NCBI GenBank assembly: GCA_900767835.1
Contig: CAAGAO010000037.1
Span: forward strand, 1-36,612
Length of the DNA stretch: 36,612 bases
DNA from: Clostridia bacterium
GTDB taxonomy: Bacteria > Bacillota > Clostridia > Christensenellales > UBA1242
Direction: 5' to 3'
Each line of letters opens with the position of its first letter. Position 1 is the stretch's first letter. The notes beneath the pieces were generated by a model, which made no database searches, was not told where the DNA came from, and saw only the letters and a program-made list of their open reading frames with translations. Both the position numbers and the translations under genes were made by a program. Of the stretch, positions 30,773-36,612 are shown one piece after another.

Positions 30773-31909
30773 ATGAAAAACCTTGCTATTTTTTATGGTG
30801 GAAAATCATCAGAACACGACATTTCAATAATTACAGCCTTGCAGGTTATGAATAATTTAAATAAAGAAAAATATAATATCGTTCCAATATATATACATAA
30901 TGACAATAGTTGGTATATATTAGATGATTATAAAAATCTGAATAATTATGCAAATAATGTGTTAAAAGGGAAAAAACTTGTAAATGGTTTTTTTAACAAA
31001 TTTTTGTTAGTTAAAAAACATTTGCATTTTAGTTTATTTAAAAAAATCGATGTAGCAATAAATTGTTGCCATGGTCTAAACGGAGAAGATGGTACTTTAA
31101 GTGGACTACTGGAATTAAACAACATACCTTATGTTGGTAGTGGGGTTGTTGCCTCTAGTGTAGGAATGGATAAAGTAATTATGAAAGATGTTTTTGTCGC
31201 AAATGATATTCCTTGCGTTAAATATGTTTCATTTTATAAAAACGAATACAATGCAAACAAAAACGATATTATATTAAATAGTGAAGTAAAATTAGGTTAT
31301 CCAATTATTGTAAAGCCAGCAAATTTGGGAAGTAGTATAGGTATTAATATTTCACAAAATAGAGAAGAATTGCAAAAAAATATTAAAATAGCATTAAATT
31401 TTGATGAAAAAGTAATCTTAGAACAAGTTGTTCCAAATTTAAGAGAAATAAATTGTTCAGTGCTAGGAACAAAGGCAAGTTGCGAAACATCTGTTTTAGA
31501 AGAACCAAGAAACTGGAAAACTTTTTTAGATTTTAATGAAAAATATATACTAGGAAGTAAGGATAACAACAAAAAAATTATTGATGTAAAATTAGATAAA
31601 AATATAGAAATTAAAGTAAAAGAAATGAGCAGAAAGATATTTACATTGTTTGGTTGTAGTGGCGTTGTTAGAATAGATTATTTACTAAATGATAAAACTG
31701 GTGAAGTCTTTGCTAACGAAATAAATACAATACCAGGTTCATATGCCAACTATTTATGGACACATAAATACACTTTTAGTGAGTTGTTGGATAAATTAAT
31801 AAGCAACGCGGAAAGTGAATTTTTATACAAAAATACGCATACATATGCATATAAATCATCTGTCCTAGTTAATTATAAGAAGTCTAGTAAAATGGCAAAG
31901 TTTAAATAG
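30773..31909 (+). CDS. ddl: D-alanine--D-alanine ligase
   Basis: 378 residues. Ddl joins two D-Ala with ATP for the peptidoglycan stem peptide. The start (F-Y-G-G-K-S-S-E-H-D-I-S), the N-C-C-H-G-L-N-G-E-D-G loop, the S-x-G-M-D-K segment, K-P-A-N-L-G-S-S-I-G-I and the metal-binding R-I-D-Y-L-L...N-E-I-N-T-I-P-G-S are all clear ATP-grasp Ddl features. The omega-loop Lys-Tyr (N-E-K-Y) is typical of D-Ala-D-Ala rather than D-Ala-D-Lac enzymes. The ribosome site AAGGAG precedes the ATG. Confidence 0.96.
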   Translation: MKNLAIFYGGKSSEHDISIITALQVMNNLNKEKYNIVPIYIHNDNSWYILDDYKNLNNYANNVLKGKKLVNGFFNKFLLVKKHLHFSLFKKIDVAINCCHGLNGEDGTLSGLLELNNIPYVGSGVVASSVGMDKVIMKDVFVANDIPCVKYVSFYKNEYNANKNDIILNSEVKLGYPIIVKPANLGSSIGINISQNREELQKNIKIALNFDEKVILEQVVPNLREINCSVLGTKASCETSVLEEPRNWKTFLDFNEKYILGSKDNNKKIIDVKLDKNIEIKVKEMSRKIFTLFGCSGVVRIDYLLNDKTGEVFANEINTIPGSYANYLWTHKYTFSELLDKLISNAESEFLYKNTHTYAYKSSVLVNYKKSSKMAKFK

Positions 31910-31941
31910 TGAAAATAATTTTAAAAAATTATATAATTCAT

Positions 31942-31970
31942 TTGTATATTTTTTCATTTTGTTGTAATAT
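31942..31970 (+). promoter_or_regulatory. Promoter of a very short transcript upstream of trxA
   Basis: TTGTAT (31942-31947), 17 bases, TAATAT (31965-31970). Transcription should begin near 31977 and meets a terminator about 50 bases later. Confidence 0.6.
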
Positions 31971-31976
31971 ATTCTT

Positions 31977-32032
31977 GTGGGGATAAAATGAAATTGTCTA
32001 TTTAAGAGTTTAATCTTAGATAGGCTTTTTTT
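31977..32032 (+). ncRNA. Candidate short RNA with a five-codon open frame
   Basis: Between a good promoter and the terminator lies GTGGGGATAAA, then ATG and a five-codon frame (M-K-L-S-I, TAA at 32002-32004) with GGGG as a possible ribosome site. The frame ends inside the left arm of the terminator stem, an arrangement like leader-peptide attenuators. trxA has its own promoter further down, so this may be a separate small RNA. Confidence 0.35.
31998..32032 (+). terminator. Terminator upstream of trxA
   Basis: CTATTTAAGA (31998-32007) and TCTTAGATAG (32014-32023) form a 10-bp stem with one wobble, then GC and seven T. It may also end ddl. Confidence 0.82.
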
Positions 32033-32105
32033 CTTTTAAATATGTGAAATTGCATTTTTTTCAACATTTTAATTAAATTGTAACAAAAATAATAAGATAT
32101 GTTTT

Positions 32106-32134
32106 TTGCTTGTTTGCTAAAAATTGTATATAAT
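32106..32134 (+). promoter_or_regulatory. trxA promoter
   Basis: TTGCTT (32106-32111), 17 bases, TATAAT (32129-32134), 29 bases before the start codon. Confidence 0.7.
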
Positions 32135-32163
32135 GGTAAAATATATATTGTTGGAGGAAAACT

Positions 32164-32472
32164 ATGAAAATTATTAATGAACAAGAATATAAAGATGAAT
32201 TACTAAACACAAAGGGTGTTGTTTTGCTTGATTTTTTTGCAACTTGGTGTAACCCTTGTAGAATGCTTGGAGATGTACTACTAGAGGTGGAAGATGAAAC
32301 TAAGGTTCCAGTATATAAAATGAATGTTGATGATTGTACGATTGTACCACGTGAATATGGTGTCATGAGCATACCAACAGTCGCAATATTTAAAGATGGC
32401 AAATTTCAAGAAAAGTTTATTGGATATAGAGATAAAGAAGATATTAAAGATATATTAATTAAGTACCTATAA
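32164..32472 (+). CDS. trxA: Thioredoxin with a WCNPC active site
   Basis: 102 residues, normal thioredoxin length. The redox motif is A-T-W-C-N-P-C-R (Cys29, Cys32); most thioredoxins have Gly where this has Asn, which is expected to shift redox potential. The conserved cis-Pro follows in M-S-I-P-T-V-A-I-F, and D-V-D-like N-V-D-D is in place. GGAGG precedes the ATG. There is no thioredoxin reductase next to it. A thioredoxin-fold protein for a special reductase is possible. Confidence 0.93.
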   Translation: MKIINEQEYKDELLNTKGVVLLDFFATWCNPCRMLGDVLLEVEDETKVPVYKMNVDDCTIVPREYGVMSIPTVAIFKDGKFQEKFIGYRDKEDIKDILIKYL

Positions 32473-32628
32473 TATAATAATGGAATAAAATTTTTCTTCA
32501 TGTCAAAATTTTTAATTGCAGTTGCAATTTTGTTGGCATAAGCCAATACTTTCGTTTTTGATTTGTTAAACTTTTGTGCTTAAGCATAATATTGTCCTTT
32601 TTACAAAAAATAATTAAGGAGAGAAAAT

Positions 32629-33555
32629 ATGGAACAAAATCAATTTTTATCGTCAGATGGAAAAACTCAAGTTACTTATTATATTTTTGAAAATAAAGAA
32701 ATAAAACCAAAAGCGGTTTTGCAAATATCTCATGGAATGCAAGAACATATTACCAGATATTCACATTTTGCTGAATTTTTAAATAAATACGGCATTGTGG
32801 TTGTCGGCAATGACCATTTGGGACATGGCAACACATCAAAATCGGCATCAACCGATGGCTTTTTTGCCTATAAAAATGGTGCAAAGTATGTGCTGAATGA
32901 TTTGCATAAAATGACACAAATTGCAAAGGAAAAATATCCAAACTTGCCATACTTTTTAATGGGGCATTCTATGGGCAGTTTTTTTGCAAGACTCTATGCT
33001 GCCACTTATCCAAATGAATTAAATGGGCTTATTTTAGAAGGTACATCTGGCAAAGTTAAAGGAACAAATTTAGGTTTGTTTGTTTTAGATATTTTAAAAC
33101 TATTTAAAGGCAAAAAAGCACATTCTGCTTTGGCGGAAAAAGTTATGTGTGGTTCTTACTTTAAATATCTGCCAAATTCTACATCAAAAGTAGATTGGGT
33201 AGTTGGTAACCCAGAAGAATTAGAAAAGTATAAAAATAATGAACGTTGCCAAATTCGCTTTACCGTTGGTGCATACTATGATATGGTAAAAACTTTAAAA
33301 AAGGTAAATTCAAAAAAATGGGCAAAAAAGATTAATAAAGATATGCCTATAATTTTACTTTCTGGTGCACAAGACCCAGTTGGACAATATGGCAAAGGTG
33401 TTTGCCAAGTATATTGCCTTTTAGAAAAACAATGCGTAAAACATTTAGATTTAAGAATTTATTCAGATGCTCGCCATGAAGTGCATAACGAATTAGAACC
33501 AGCAAAATCAGCATTCTATAATGAGGTTAAATGTTTTATTGAAAGAAATATTTAG
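32629..33555 (+). CDS. Alpha/beta hydrolase, lysophospholipase / monoacylglycerol lipase type
   Basis: 308 residues of the Hydrolase_4 (PldB/MAGL-like) family. Markers are I-S-H-G-M-Q-E-H near the N-terminus, the D-H-L-G-H-G strand-turn, the nucleophile elbow G-H-S-M-G-S with the catalytic Ser, the acid in L-S-G-A-Q-D-P-V, and the His in D-A-R-H-E-V. It probably cleaves lysophospholipids or monoglycerides in the cytosol. AAGGAG lies before the ATG. A repeat copy follows after the stop. Confidence 0.92.
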   Translation: MEQNQFLSSDGKTQVTYYIFENKEIKPKAVLQISHGMQEHITRYSHFAEFLNKYGIVVVGNDHLGHGNTSKSASTDGFFAYKNGAKYVLNDLHKMTQIAKEKYPNLPYFLMGHSMGSFFARLYAATYPNELNGLILEGTSGKVKGTNLGLFVLDILKLFKGKKAHSALAEKVMCGSYFKYLPNSTSKVDWVVGNPEELEKYKNNERCQIRFTVGAYYDMVKTLKKVNSKKWAKKINKDMPIILLSGAQDPVGQYGKGVCQVYCLLEKQCVKHLDLRIYSDARHEVHNELEPAKSAFYNEVKCFIERNI

Positions 33556-33587
33556 GGGACAACATAGTTTTGTTGAAAACCATACTC

Positions 33588-33670
33588 ACTCGGAAGTAAA
33601 ATTTTGCCATTAGCAAAATTTTTGAAATTGTGTTCCACAATTTTGTTAGTTAAAACTAACACTTCCGAGT
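33588..33670. repeat. Cloverleaf-like intergenic repeat, copy 3
   Basis: The closing stem is ACTCGGAAGT (33588-33597) with ACTTCCGAGT (33661-33670). Arm 1 is AAAATTTTGC/GCAAAATTTT (33598-33622, loop CATTA). Arm 2 is AAATTGTG/CACAATTT (33625-33643, loop TTC). Arm 3 is GTTAGT/ACTAAC (33645-33660, loop TAAA). An outer pairing GTTTTGTTG/CAGCAAAAC may enclose it with a 12-base internal loop. Confidence 0.88.
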
Positions 33671-33713
33671 TTTTTCATACCCCAGCAAAACTTTAATTAT
33701 CTTGCTATTTGTA

Positions 33714-33743
33714 TTGACAAAGCATAAAAAAATATCCTAAAAT
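33714..33743 (+). promoter_or_regulatory. ndk promoter
   Basis: TTGACA (33714-33719), 18 bases, TAAAAT (33738-33743). Confidence 0.7.
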
Positions 33744-33768
33744 ACTATTTGTTTAAAGAGGAGAAAAT

Positions 33769-34218
33769 ATGATAGAACAATCTTATGTTATGGTTAAACC
33801 AGAATTTGCAAATAATAAACAAGTAATTGCAGAAGTTAAAAAAAGAATACAAGCAAAAGGTCTTAAAATTATAGAAGAAAGTTATATTAATTATGATGAG
33901 AAAAGAGCAAAAATGCACTATCACGAACACGTAGGCAAAGGCTTTTATCCAGAACTAGAAAAATACATCACAAGCGATAAAGCCTACGGAATGAAAGTTG
34001 AAGGTGAAAACGCAATCGCAGTTATTCGTGCTTTGGCTGGTGCAACTAAAAACCCAGAACTAGGCACAATTCGTTACGACATTCCAAAAGCATTAGGACT
34101 AGAAAGAAGAATAACAGAAAATGTTGTTCATTCATCAGACAGCCCAGAATCCGCAAAATTAGAACTAGCAATTTTTGAACAACTAGCAAAAGAACATAAA
34201 AACAACTTAGAAAGATAA
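33769..34218 (+). CDS. ndk: Nucleoside diphosphate kinase
   Basis: 149 residues. NDK passes phosphate from ATP to other NDPs through a phospho-His. The catalytic His lies in N-V-V-H-S-S-D-S-P-E-S-A, the NDK signature. Y-V-M-V-K-P-E at the start and the G-A-T-K-N-P-E-L-G-T-I-R segment are also typical. The K-P-E-F-A...I-T-S-D-K-A-Y-G-M-K-V-E-G-E-N-A region is somewhat unusual but in register. GAGGAG lies before the ATG; it is a single-gene unit. Confidence 0.95.
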   Translation: MIEQSYVMVKPEFANNKQVIAEVKKRIQAKGLKIIEESYINYDEKRAKMHYHEHVGKGFYPELEKYITSDKAYGMKVEGENAIAVIRALAGATKNPELGTIRYDIPKALGLERRITENVVHSSDSPESAKLELAIFEQLAKEHKNNLER

Positions 34219-34280
34219 TAGATATTCAATTTTTAAATAGAAAATATCATTATAATATTATAAAAAGGCAAATTTGTGCA

Positions 34281-34304
34281 AAAAACACAATTTTGTGTTT
34301 TTTT
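34281..34304 (+). terminator. ndk terminator
   Basis: AAAACACAA and TTGTGTTTT pair around TT and run into T. Confidence 0.75.
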
Positions 34305-34365
34305 AAAAAACAAAAAATTTTTTCACAAAATCTATATGACCATATGATTTAAAAGTATATAATAA

Positions 34366-34411
34366 TTGCAAAAAAATAATCTCTGTGGTAAAATAACTGC
34401 GGAGATTTTTT
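34366..34411 (+). promoter_or_regulatory. Promoter overlapping a terminator-like hairpin before the U32 gene
   Basis: TTGCAA (34366-34371), 17 bases, TAAAAT (34389-34394) with TGG extending the -10; the start should be near 34401. The same DNA forms a hairpin AATCTCTG (34378-34385) with CGGAGATT (34400-34407) followed by T to the ATG at 34412. The ribosome site GGAG (34401-34404) is in its right arm. Read-through RNA would be terminated or masked; RNA from this promoter would not. Confidence 0.6.
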
Positions 34412-35620
34412 ATGGTAGAATTATTAGCGCCTGCGGGCAATTACGAAAAAATGGTAACTGCATTCAAATATGGTGCAGATGCGGTATATATGGCTGGCAA
34501 AAAGTTTGGACTTAGAGCATTTGCCGGCAATTTTGATAATGATGAAATTGAAAAAGCGGTCAATTATGCTCACTCTCTTGGCAAAAAGGTATATATAACC
34601 TTAAATATTTTGGCTCACGAAGGTGATTTTGATGAGTTAAAAGACTATGTTCAATATTTGGAAAGAATAAAAGTTGATGCTGTTTTGGTGTCCGATATTG
34701 GAATAATGGATTTTATTCGCGAGTATGCTCCAAAACTAACACTTCACATATCAACACAAGCAAGCATTTTAAATAGTTATGCAATAAAAGCCCTAATGCG
34801 TTTAGGTGCAAAAAGAATAGTGCTTGCAAGAGAATGTTCTCTTGAAGAAATTAAAAAAATACGAGCAAATATCCCAGCCTATATAGAACTAGAAGCTTTT
34901 GTTCATGGTGCAATGTGCATTTCTTATTCTGGCAGATGTTTGTTATCTAACTATCTAACAGGTAGAGATTCAAACCGCGGAGAATGTGTGCAAGCCTGCC
35001 GTTGGGAATATTGCATAAGTGAAGTAAATCGCAAAGATGATAAATATCCTATTCAAGAAGATGAACGCGGGACATACATTTTAAATAGTAAAGACTTAAA
35101 TATGATAGAACATCTAAAAGAATTAAAAGATGCAGGAGTAAACAGTTTTAAAATAGAAGGAAGAATGAAGTCACCATATTATGTTGCAAATGTAGTAAAT
35201 GCCTATCGCAGAGCTATAGACAATATGGATAATATGACACCAAACCTTATGGAAGAACTAAAAAGCGAGCTTGTAAAAACAAGTCACCGCAAATACACAA
35301 CAGGTTTTTACTTTGGTGCAGATGATAAAGAGTGTTTAGAAAGTTCATACCCCGTTCAAACGCACGAATTTATGGCACTTGTAATAGGTGATAGTGATGG
35401 CGAAAAAACATTAATAGAACAACGCAACCGCTTTAAAGTAGGCGATGAACTAGAAGTGCTTTCACCAAACGACACATTCAATAAAATAATCAAAGTAACC
35501 AAAATGGAAAACGAAGCCGGTGAACAAGTAGATGATGCTAAAAATGTGCAAGAAAAACTATATCTTTACACCACCTTGCCATTAAAAAAGAACGACATTT
35601 TAAGAAAAAGAGTAAACTAA
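34412..35620 (+). CDS. Peptidase U32 family protein, TrhP-like tRNA hydroxylation factor
   Basis: 402 residues. Start E-L-L-A-P-A-G-N-Y-E-K, the A-D-A-V-Y-M-A-G-K-K-F-G-L-R-A segment, and the Cys-rich signature E-A-F-V-H-G-A-M-C-I-S-Y-S-G-R-C-L-L-S...G-E-C-V-Q-A-C-R are typical of U32 proteins such as TrhP/YrrO. These take part in 5-hydroxyuridine formation at tRNA position 34, with prephenate as a source, and hold an iron-sulfur cluster through the Cys. The protein is annotated as a protease in older literature. The OGG-type glycosylase gene follows after 18 bases. Confidence 0.92.
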   Translation: MVELLAPAGNYEKMVTAFKYGADAVYMAGKKFGLRAFAGNFDNDEIEKAVNYAHSLGKKVYITLNILAHEGDFDELKDYVQYLERIKVDAVLVSDIGIMDFIREYAPKLTLHISTQASILNSYAIKALMRLGAKRIVLARECSLEEIKKIRANIPAYIELEAFVHGAMCISYSGRCLLSNYLTGRDSNRGECVQACRWEYCISEVNRKDDKYPIQEDERGTYILNSKDLNMIEHLKELKDAGVNSFKIEGRMKSPYYVANVVNAYRRAIDNMDNMTPNLMEELKSELVKTSHRKYTTGFYFGADDKECLESSYPVQTHEFMALVIGDSDGEKTLIEQRNRFKVGDELEVLSPNDTFNKIIKVTKMENEAGEQVDDAKNVQEKLYLYTTLPLKKNDILRKRVN

Positions 35621-35638
35621 AATCATATAGGATAAAAT

Positions 35639-36469
35639 ATGAATTACACATTTCAAAAAGATAAAATAATTATTAAAAGTATAGAAGAATTTAAACCAAA
35701 ACACATAATAGAATGCGGTCAAATTTTTTGCTATAAAAAAGAGAATGATATAACATATATTGTTTATTCAGCCGACAAAATGGCAAAAGTAAAAGAATAT
35801 GAAACTTATGTTGAAATTGAAACCGATAATCCAGATTATTTTGTAAATTATTTTGATTTAAACACAAATTATACCGATTTAAAAAATAAATTTATAAAAG
35901 ATTATCCATATTTGACAAAAGCAATAAATTATGGTACAGGTATAAGAATTTTAAAACAAGACCCATTTGAAACAATTATAGGTTTTATAATTTCCGCAAA
36001 CAATAACATTAAGCGCATACAAAAAATAATGTTTGCTATTCGTCAAAATTTTGGTAAAAATATGGGCGAGTATTACACTTTTCCTACTGCGCAAGAATTA
36101 TCAAAAGCAACCGAGCAAGATTTCAAAAATATGGGCGCTGGATATAGAGCAAAATATTTAGTTGAAGCGACAAAACAACTTGCAAATGCCGATTATGAAA
36201 GTTTAAGAAAAATGCCAACCGATGAGTTAAATAAATATCTTTTAACAATAATGGGGGTAGGTCAAAAGGTTGCAGATTGTATAATGCTTTTTGCATTCTC
36301 AAAAGGAAATGTTTTCCCAGTAGATACATGGATAGAAAAAGTATATTGCTCATATTTTAAAGAAGAACATAATAGAGTGATAATTCGCAAAAATTTGTTG
36401 AACACTTTTGGAGAAAATTCAGGTTATATTCAACAATACTTGTTTTACTCTCAAAGAGAAAATAGTTAA
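35639..36469 (+). CDS. OGG-type 8-oxoguanine DNA glycosylase/lyase
   Basis: 276 residues with the OGG1 layout: an N-terminal domain (F-x-P-K-H-I-I-E-C-G-Q-I-F-C-Y), then the helix-hairpin-helix G-V-G-Q-K-V-A-D-C with the catalytic Lys210, and the conserved Asp229 in F-P-V-D-T-W. It removes 8-oxoguanine from DNA and cuts the abasic site. It starts 18 bases after the U32 gene with AGGATAAAAT as a weak ribosome site, so the two probably share a transcript. Confidence 0.94.
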   Translation: MNYTFQKDKIIIKSIEEFKPKHIIECGQIFCYKKENDITYIVYSADKMAKVKEYETYVEIETDNPDYFVNYFDLNTNYTDLKNKFIKDYPYLTKAINYGTGIRILKQDPFETIIGFIISANNNIKRIQKIMFAIRQNFGKNMGEYYTFPTAQELSKATEQDFKNMGAGYRAKYLVEATKQLANADYESLRKMPTDELNKYLLTIMGVGQKVADCIMLFAFSKGNVFPVDTWIEKVYCSYFKEEHNRVIIRKNLLNTFGENSGYIQQYLFYSQRENS

Positions 36470-36493
36470 TATTGATTCAAAATATTGTGTTAT

Positions 36494-36568
36494 TTTGAAA
36501 AAGGTTTGCCCATAGGTAACATTTAAAGAATTACACTTCGTGTTAATTCTTGTAAAAGTCTTTTCAAA
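36494..36568. repeat. Possible further structured intergenic element
   Basis: TTTGAAAAAG (36494-36503) pairs with CTTTTCAAA (36560-36568) with a one-base bulge. It encloses an imperfect GTTTGCC/GGTAAC hairpin and AAGAATTACAC/GTGTTAATTCTT. The layout resembles the cloverleaf repeats, but the sequence core (AAAATTTT, GGAAGT) is missing. To 36612 nothing else is recognisable. Confidence 0.35.
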
Positions 36569-36612
36569 CAGAGATAGTTATCATAAGTTTTGGGAGCATC
36601 GACATTTAAAGA

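Noticed and set aside
32490..32600. Hairpin cluster (AATTGC/GCAATT, TTGGC/GCCAA) between trxA and the hydrolase gene as a further cloverleaf copy
   Set aside because: The individual hairpins are real, but I cannot find a closing stem or the GGAAGT core, so membership is not supported.

Overview
The window is AT-rich DNA from a low-GC Firmicutes-type bacterium, most likely an anaerobic, gut-type, uncultured clostridial relative. This rests on gene content: a class A RNase P RNA, one-chain GlyQS, an intact sigK with an apparent pro-sequence, FloA/NfeD, a two-ferredoxin [FeFe] hydrogenase, UppP, S20, MazF closely resembling Bacillus MazF, a U32 TrhP-type protein, and a BspA-like leucine-rich repeat surface protein. 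Trp is read from TGG and stops are mostly TAA, so the code looks standard. No phage, transposase or CRISPR array is visible. Genus cannot be assigned from the sequence alone.

Layout. 1-2.0 kb: 3' part of a BspA-like protein, then rnpB. 2.2-6.0 kb: Maf (minus strand), then hydrogenase, FolD and an HD hydrolase. 6.1-6.5 kb: tRNA-Ser(TGA) followed by a 277-bp tRNA-tail-derived repeat block. 6.6-8.6 kb: a small Ada-type zinc protein and GlyQS (minus). 8.8-10.9 kb: an NfeD-FloA-acidic membrane protein operon. 11.1-14.4 kb: SigK (minus), a DisA_N-like protein, a methyltransferase (minus). 14.5-20.1 kb: AspRS, two paralogous HTH regulators, a ComEC gene interrupted near its end, HolA. 20.3-25.1 kb: small unknown genes, tRNA-Gln(CTG), an HtrA-like protease, UppP, S20. 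25.3-29.1 kb: cell-envelope proteins of unknown role. 29.2-29.75 kb: tRNA-Arg(TCT) and tRNA-Gly(TCC) followed by a second tRNA-tail-derived repeat block. 30.0-36.5 kb: a MazF pair, Ddl, TrxA, a lysophospholipase-like hydrolase, NDK, the U32 protein and an OGG-type glycosylase.

The least expected content is non-coding. (i) Four intergenic elements of about 75-90 bp share a cloverleaf design: a closing stem, usually GGAAGT/ACTTCC, around an AAAATTTT-type hairpin, a second hairpin and, in three copies, a third hairpin. Arm sequences differ between copies while pairing is kept. (ii) Repeat blocks lie directly downstream of tRNA-Ser and tRNA-Arg. They carry inverted and direct copies of tRNA 3' ends plus small shared hairpins with ACT or ACA loops. 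(iii) Several promoters sit inside, or are interleaved with, terminator-like hairpins: rnpB, tRNA-Gln and the U32 gene. The uppP start region lies in a perfect 13-bp dyad. No obvious new protein-coding defence or biosynthetic system is visible. The two repeat families are the best candidates for something undescribed.

Everything here comes from reading the sequence. Family names rest on recognised motifs and overall resemblance, not on a database search.
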